Positions 8,601 through 10,678 of a DNA stretch of 10,678 bases are shown here, piece by piece. The notes below the pieces were generated by a model that worked only from the letters and a program-made list of their open reading frames with translations, was not told where the DNA came from and searched no databases. Source of the stretch: Candidatus Limnocylindrales bacterium. Its GTDB lineage: Bacteria; Moduliflexota; Moduliflexia; Moduliflexales; JAUQPW01. The first letter of the stretch is position 1, and each line of letters begins with the position of its first letter. The translations under genes and the position numbers were made by a program. Location of the stretch: assembly GCA_035559535.1 (NCBI GenBank), contig DATMBG010000009.1:1-10678 (forward strand), written 5' to 3'.

Positions 8601-8946
8601 TTGTAGCAATACGATCCCGTACATCCTGGGCAGCCGTGTCAATGTTTCGGTCCAGATTAAAGGTAATAATAACAACCGAACTACCCTGACCCGAAACCGA
8701 ACGGAGTTCATTAATACCCTCCACTGTATTGACAGCTTCTTCAATCCGTTGGGAGACCTCTGTTTCAACCTCTTCTGCCGAGGCACCTGGAAACGTTGTG
8801 CGTATGCTGATGGTGGGTACATCAACCGAGGGAAAACGATCAACCCCCAGCCGAAAGTAACTGGTTGCTCCTACAACGACCAGGGCCAGGATAAGCATCG
8901 ATGCAAAGATGGGACGCTGAATACAAACTTCGGCAAGTTTTTGCAT
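5656..8946 (-). CDS. RND efflux permease, HAE-1 family (RND2)
   Basis: This is a 1096-residue proton-driven RND exporter of the inner membrane, clearly distinct from RND1. TM1 is at about 12-31, then porter region at about 32-333, TM2-6 at about 335-490, TM7 at about 529-548, second porter region at about 549-880 and TM8-12 at about 881-1033. The proton relay is intact by comparison with AcrB: D400-D401 (GVVIDDAIV), K948 (KKNS), R978 and T985. The DDAIV form argues against a heavy-metal HME pump. Compared with RND1 the second porter region carries extra sequence around 626-660 (TFSLTRLWHGILHGDPLQAF), a subfamily-type insertion. A Pro-rich hydrophilic tail of about 60 residues follows TM12. 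The start is supported only by a modest AAAGG four bases upstream (8955-8951). No adaptor precedes it. The nearest upstream gene is the unrelated DUF6644-like gene, 392 bases away, and the adaptor follows 312 bases downstream. It may use that adaptor or another one. Substrate unknown. Confidence 0.95.
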   Translation of the reverse strand: MQKLAEVCIQRPIFASMLILALVVVGATSYFRLGVDRFPSVDVPTISIRTTFPGASAEEVETEVSQRIEEAVNTVEGINELRSVSGQGSSVVIITFNLDRNIDTAAQDVRDRIATILPDLPSNVDPPVVSKFDNDSSPVMTVALSANRPVRELTELADKIVKVQLERSSGVGEVRIVGGLERAINVWVSAHKLAAYHIPITAVRDTIVRQNVDVPGGNVTAGPVEHVLRTMGRVIDPKEFNELVIATVNGVPIRIQDIGWVEDGTKEQRSLARLNGVPTVTLEIRRQSGANTVAVIEAAKKSLAKISSQLPPDVRLEVIQDQSRYIYAALHEINLHLILGSLLACLVVLIFMRSWRSTLIAGIAIPTSVIATFGMMWALDFTLNSVTMLALVLMVGVVIDDAIVVLENIFRFVEEKKMRPFEAARLATAEIGLAVMATTLSLVVIFVPVSFMSSISGRFLYQFGITAAVAVLVSLLVSFTLTPMMSARLLRAEDAVMGDAHSPARSRKGFYAWLDRGYARTLAFAIHHRALICLLALGVMASSIPLYRLVKQEYIPSDVDEAEFNVIVTAPEGTSLAAMDKIMQAVESELRSTPGVRLVLASAGGGFLSRVNQGSVYVRIAPHEERTFSLTRLWHGILHGDPLQAFRGNYTQRDVMQDVRRRLKKYRNIRFTVRNAPSFNIGSGNFEIDFVLRGPDLTALATYAEQLRERSQELGIIDADTTLRLDKPELHVEIDRARAADLGVDPTDIATALRLMVGGDQKVSRFRDISVNDDYDVQLRLVEEDRNNPETISRLYLPHRGEGLVRLDNIVRIVPAQGPSRIDRLDRQRQVSLRASIAPGYALADRLEALRKAVAEMNLPPGYTTSVSGRGRELERTFNEFIWAFSLSIVFMYMILASQFESLIHPFTILLSLPLSVPFALLSLWFTGNTLNLYSALGILVLFGVVKKNSILQIDHMNNLRANGMDRTAAIMQGNRDRLRPILMTTLALVAGMLPLAVGTGPGAEERRTIAVVVIGGQTLSLFPTLLVTPVAYSLLDDLGSLLQRRRLAIRKLQLAGRFQLQELWQGNGQVPSPSAEDHPVPIPLHPTEDKPDKTP

Positions 8947-9058
8947 AAGACCTTTCGGAATAATAACCCTTCAGACTTAATCTGATGAAGGCTTACCTGA
9001 AATACACTACCATGCTTTTATAAAATAAGCAAGTTTATTATGGTTCCTCGTAACTGTA

Positions 9059-9224
9059 ATCATTTAGTAGGGGTCACTTTTTTCTGTCTGCATACCCCCC
9101 TAGAGGGGGGCCAGGGGGGTAGCCGCTGCTGAAGTCCCCTCTGGAGGGGGGGCCAGGAGGGTGTTTCTTTTTCCACCTACTAAGGGGCCAGGAGGGTGTT
9201 TCTTTTTCCACCTACTAAATTGAT
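9059..9224. repeat. MITE-like element with inverted ends and G-rich internal repeats
   Basis: ATTTAGTAGG (9062-9071) and its exact reverse complement CCTACTAAAT (9211-9220) bound the segment. With one inserted base the match extends outward through ATCA (9059) and TGAT (9224). Inside are two G/C palindromes (CCCCCC...GGGGGG at 9095-9110 and CCCCTC...GAGGGG at 9136-9149), three copies of GGGGCCAGGRGGGT (9107-9120, 9149-9162 and 9184-9197) and a 35-bp tandem duplication. There is no coding frame and no obvious target-site duplication. It looks like a non-autonomous repeat or REP cluster rather than a gene. Confidence 0.6.
9149..9218. repeat. Perfect 35-bp tandem repeat, two copies
   Basis: The unit from GGGGCCAGGAGGGTG to CCACCTACTAA occupies 9149-9183 and is repeated base for base at 9184-9218, with no spacer. 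The absence of any difference points to recent duplication or slippage. Each unit ends in CCTACTAA, the same motif that ends the surrounding element. Confidence 0.85.
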
Positions 9225-9338
9225 ACGGATACTGGTTCCTCTACCCAAGAAGGGACCACATAAATAGCCGTCTGAGTTCCTTCCCATCTCTATAGAGTTG
9301 ATTTTACTTTCGTTTTCTCTCCAGTGGAAAGATCTCCT

Positions 9339-9833
9339 TTACAGGTATGCCAGGAGGCGACCACAGGAGATAACTCCGGTCCAGAAGATAAGGGAGAGGA
9401 TCCCGGCAAGCTTCGCAGCCCAAGGGGTTTCAATTTCCTGGTTCCAGGTCTTCACCGATTTGAAAATACCTTTGTGAAAGACTAAGGCGTTGAGGCCTGC
9501 AGCAGCAATCAAGATCAGCTTTAGACGAAAAGCAGGATTTGCAGCCATTTCCGTTGCATGGGCTATAAACATCATGAGGCCGGAAGGTATCACAAGCAAC
9601 AGGCTTAAACGTGCCCACCGTAGATGGTGTCGCTCTAAATCTATAACCGGAACATGACGAGACAGACCCAGTAACCGAAGATCAAACATGAAAGCAGCCC
9701 CCACCAGGGTAACAAAACCTACAATATGTACAATTTCTATGATGGGATAAAGCCATCGCCACTGCCGCATGGCTATGGCAAGGGCACTCGTTTCCAGCCA
9801 AATTAACCAGGCCGGACCTATCAGTTCATGCAT
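9339..9833 (-). CDS. DUF6644-like integral membrane protein
   Basis: This is a 164-residue polytopic inner-membrane protein of unknown function, resembling the DUF6644 family from memory of its motifs (EIVHIVG, FDLRLLGLSR, NPAFRLKL and a C-terminal GRLLAY). Helices are predicted at about 30-52, 75-95, 104-121 and 139-162, with an additional hydrophobic N-terminal stretch at about 5-22. Histidines lie in or at the ends of helices: H36 in the first, H92 after the second and H120 at the end of the third. H69-H70 lie in the positively charged, probably cytoplasmic loop. Such residues could ligate a metal or heme, but this is inference. Its ATG shares one base with the stop of the preceding gene (TAATG), and GGAG lies eight bases upstream of the TAATG-embedded start, so the two are coupled. 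The gene is followed by 392 bases of repeat-rich sequence before RND2, so membership in the RND2 transcript is uncertain. Confidence 0.8.
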   Translation of the reverse strand: MHELIGPAWLIWLETSALAIAMRQWRWLYPIIEIVHIVGFVTLVGAAFMFDLRLLGLSRHVPVIDLERHHLRWARLSLLLVIPSGLMMFIAHATEMAANPAFRLKLILIAAAGLNALVFHKGIFKSVKTWNQEIETPWAAKLAGILSLIFWTGVISCGRLLAYL

Positions 9834-10204
9834 TACCGTAACTCCGTGGTTTTCCCATCAATGGTAATCCGCTCTGCCCGCATTTCGTCTTCTACGGTAC
9901 GATGGGGATAACCTACCACCGTAGCCGTCTTTCCGGGCTGAAGCATCTCTTTAGTGAGGCCCCGACGCTCCATGCGAGAGGGGGGTGCCAGGACAACCCG
10001 CCAAATTTTTTCAGATCCCGATTCTGTCACCTTTAATTTAACATATCCATGGGGATGCTCATAACCCGATTCCAGAATAGTCCCTGTAAAGTTCAAAGTC
10101 TTGCTATCGTCATATCCACTCCATCCATGATGGGCATGAGTTTCGGTGGCTCCTGTAATCAAGAAGAAGGCTATCGTCAGTATAAAAATCCCTTGTCTTG
10201 ACAT
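9833..10204 (-). CDS. DUF6152-like secreted protein with His-His mature N-terminus
   Basis: This is a 123-residue protein with a clear Sec signal peptide: hydrophobic core at about 5-19 and a probable cleavage after THA at residue 24. The mature protein of about 99 residues would start HHGWSGYD. The body is predicted all-beta (FTGTILESGYEHPHGYVKLKV and IWRVVLAPPSRMERRGL), ending in MRAERITIDGK and ELR, and resembles the DUF6152 family as I recall it. Its biochemical role is unknown. H25, H26, H50, H52 and H101 are potential metal ligands. The start is supported by AAAGGGAGG (10219-10211) six bases upstream. It is the first gene of a two-gene unit with the DUF6644-like membrane protein, sharing one base with it. 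Expected location is the periplasm. Confidence 0.85.
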   Translation of the reverse strand: MSRQGIFILTIAFFLITGATETHAHHGWSGYDDSKTLNFTGTILESGYEHPHGYVKLKVTESGSEKIWRVVLAPPSRMERRGLTKEMLQPGKTATVVGYPHRTVEDEMRAERITIDGKTTELR

Positions 10205-10267
10205 TTCTAACCTCCCTTTAGGAAAAACAAGTCCAAAGTCTAAAGTTTCCAGACATTCTTTTTATTC

Positions 10268-10295
10268 AAAATAAACCCTATAAAAATCCGGTCAA
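10268..10295 (-). promoter_or_regulatory. Candidate promoter for the DUF6152-DUF6644 unit
   Basis: On the minus strand TTGACC (10295-10290, five of six matches) is followed after 16 bases by TATTTT (10273-10268, four of six matches). The predicted start near 10260 leaves a leader of about 55 bases ending in a strong ribosome-binding site. No clear operator overlaps it. Confidence 0.45.
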
Positions 10296-10585
10296 GTAAA
10301 ATGCCAATAATTGCTTTATAAGTGTTTAAAAGGAATGAAGTGAAAAAACCTTTAAGCGGACTTTACAGTAGATTGCTCCCACCGCTACCTGCCTGACCAT
10401 ACCAACCCCTATTACCAAGTCGGTATCGAAATGGGGTGTAAAGCAGGGTCAACCCCTCCCTTCCTTCCCTGTGTGTGGGGGGAGTTAGAGTAGGTTGCCT
10501 ATGTAAGGGCCACGTAGAGTCACCTCTCCCCAGGATGCCTTATCTTTACCCACATTTTTCGATTTGGGAGGATGGGTTCAAAACG

Positions 10586-10613
10586 GTTAGTAGGTCAACC
10601 GTCCCGGTTGACC
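10586..10613 (+). repeat. Short palindromic intergenic repeat, right copy
   Basis: The leader GTTAGTAGGT runs into a perfect 9-bp stem, GGTCAACCG (10593-10601) pairing with CGGTTGACC (10605-10613), around a TCC loop. It matches the element at 138-163 in leader, loop and stem position, with a compensated base-pair difference in the stem. It belongs to the same dispersed family and has the same orientation. Confidence 0.7.
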
Positions 10614-10626
10614 CACCTTGCAAAAA

Positions 10627-10642
10627 GAGGGAGCTTGCCCTC
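10627..10642. repeat. Small GC-rich hairpin beside the right palindrome
   Basis: GAGGG (10627-10631) and CCCTC (10638-10642) form a 5-bp stem around AGCTTG. It lies 13 bases after the right palindromic repeat and may be a second stem of the same composite element. The left copy at 138-163 has no clear equivalent. Confidence 0.35.
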
Positions 10643-10656
10643 ACGAAGGAGATTCA

Positions 10657-10678
10657 ATGCATTTCGCTACTCAACCAG
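10657..10678 (+). CDS. Possible start of a gene cut by the right edge
   Basis: AAGGAG (10646-10651) lies five bases before ATG at 10657, which opens a frame reading MHFATQP to the end of the window. The spacing is right for a start, but only seven codons are visible and the stretch may belong to the repeat just upstream. No product can be suggested. Confidence 0.2.

Larger units (their letters stand above)
8947..9338. other. Gap upstream of RND2: leader and repeat element
   Basis: These 392 bases contain no credible gene. Next to RND2 is an AT-rich leader with a small imperfect hairpin at 8969-8990 (core CAGA/TCTG). From 9059 to 9224 lies the repeat element described separately. The rest, toward the DUF6644-like stop, has a 10-bp palindrome CTCTATAGAG at 9288-9297. 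I could not find a convincing -35/-10 pair for RND2: the best AT-rich candidates around 9020-9045 match poorly. Confidence 0.55.
10220..10656. other. Divergent gap upstream of the DUF6152-like gene
   Basis: No credible complete gene is visible. From left to right it holds the promoter at 10268-10295, an AT-rich stretch to about 10360, a weak imperfect hairpin at 10405-10437 (ACCCC/GGGGT outer stem, TACC/GGTA inner stem), a pyrimidine-rich then G-rich stretch at about 10451-10486, the palindromic repeat at 10586-10613 and a small GC-rich hairpin at 10627-10642. Confidence 0.5.

Noticed and set aside
842-8946. Heavy-metal (CzcA/CusA-type) RND pumps
   Set aside because: Both permeases carry the TM4 VVDDAIV/VIDDAIV form typical of HAE-1 pumps, not the VDGAV motif of metal pumps.
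9149-9218. CRISPR array
   Set aside because: The two 35-bp units are directly adjacent with no spacer, there are only two of them, and no cas gene is in the window.

Overview
The window reads as chromosomal DNA of a Gram-negative (diderm) bacterium with balanced base composition. The evidence is two inner-membrane RND efflux permeases, a lipoprotein-type periplasmic adaptor and a secreted small protein. The lineage cannot be fixed from the sequence. The mix of HAE-1-type RND pumps, DUF6152/DUF6644-like genes and abundant short intergenic palindromes would fit an environmental or uncultured group, but that is a guess.

Layout. At the left edge is the 3' end of an unidentified plus-strand gene (1-129). 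A small plus-strand gene for an eight-cysteine, probably zinc-binding protein follows (213-449). Everything from 842 to 10204 is on the minus strand. In transcription order this is a secreted DUF6152-like protein (10204-9833), a DUF6644-like membrane protein (9833-9339, sharing one base with the gene before it), an HAE-1 RND permease here called RND2 (8946-5656), an RND periplasmic adaptor lipoprotein (5343-4075) and an MdtB/MdtC-like RND permease here called RND1 (4078-842, sharing a 4-base ATGA with the adaptor). A possible plus-strand gene start lies at the right edge (10657).

How the genes work together. Adaptor and RND1 are translationally coupled and have their own near-consensus sigma70-type promoter (5402-5430). 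They should form a proton-driven tripartite efflux pump with an outer-membrane channel that is not in this window. RND2 also keeps the complete proton-relay residues but has no adaptor in front of it, so it may share this adaptor or use one encoded elsewhere. The DUF6152/DUF6644 pair is a separate two-gene unit with its own predicted promoter. Its mature N-terminal His-His and its membrane histidines suggest a metal-handling pair, by analogy only with CopC/CopD.

The gaps between genes are full of short repeated structure. A hairpin repeat family with a compensatory base-pair change occurs at both ends of the window (138-163 and 10586-10613). A roughly 165-bp element bounded by inverted repeats and carrying G-rich and 35-bp tandem repeats lies between RND2 and the DUF6644-like gene (9059-9224). 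A cluster of hairpins lies between RND2 and the adaptor (5483-5619). These, rather than the transporters, are the least explained part of the window.
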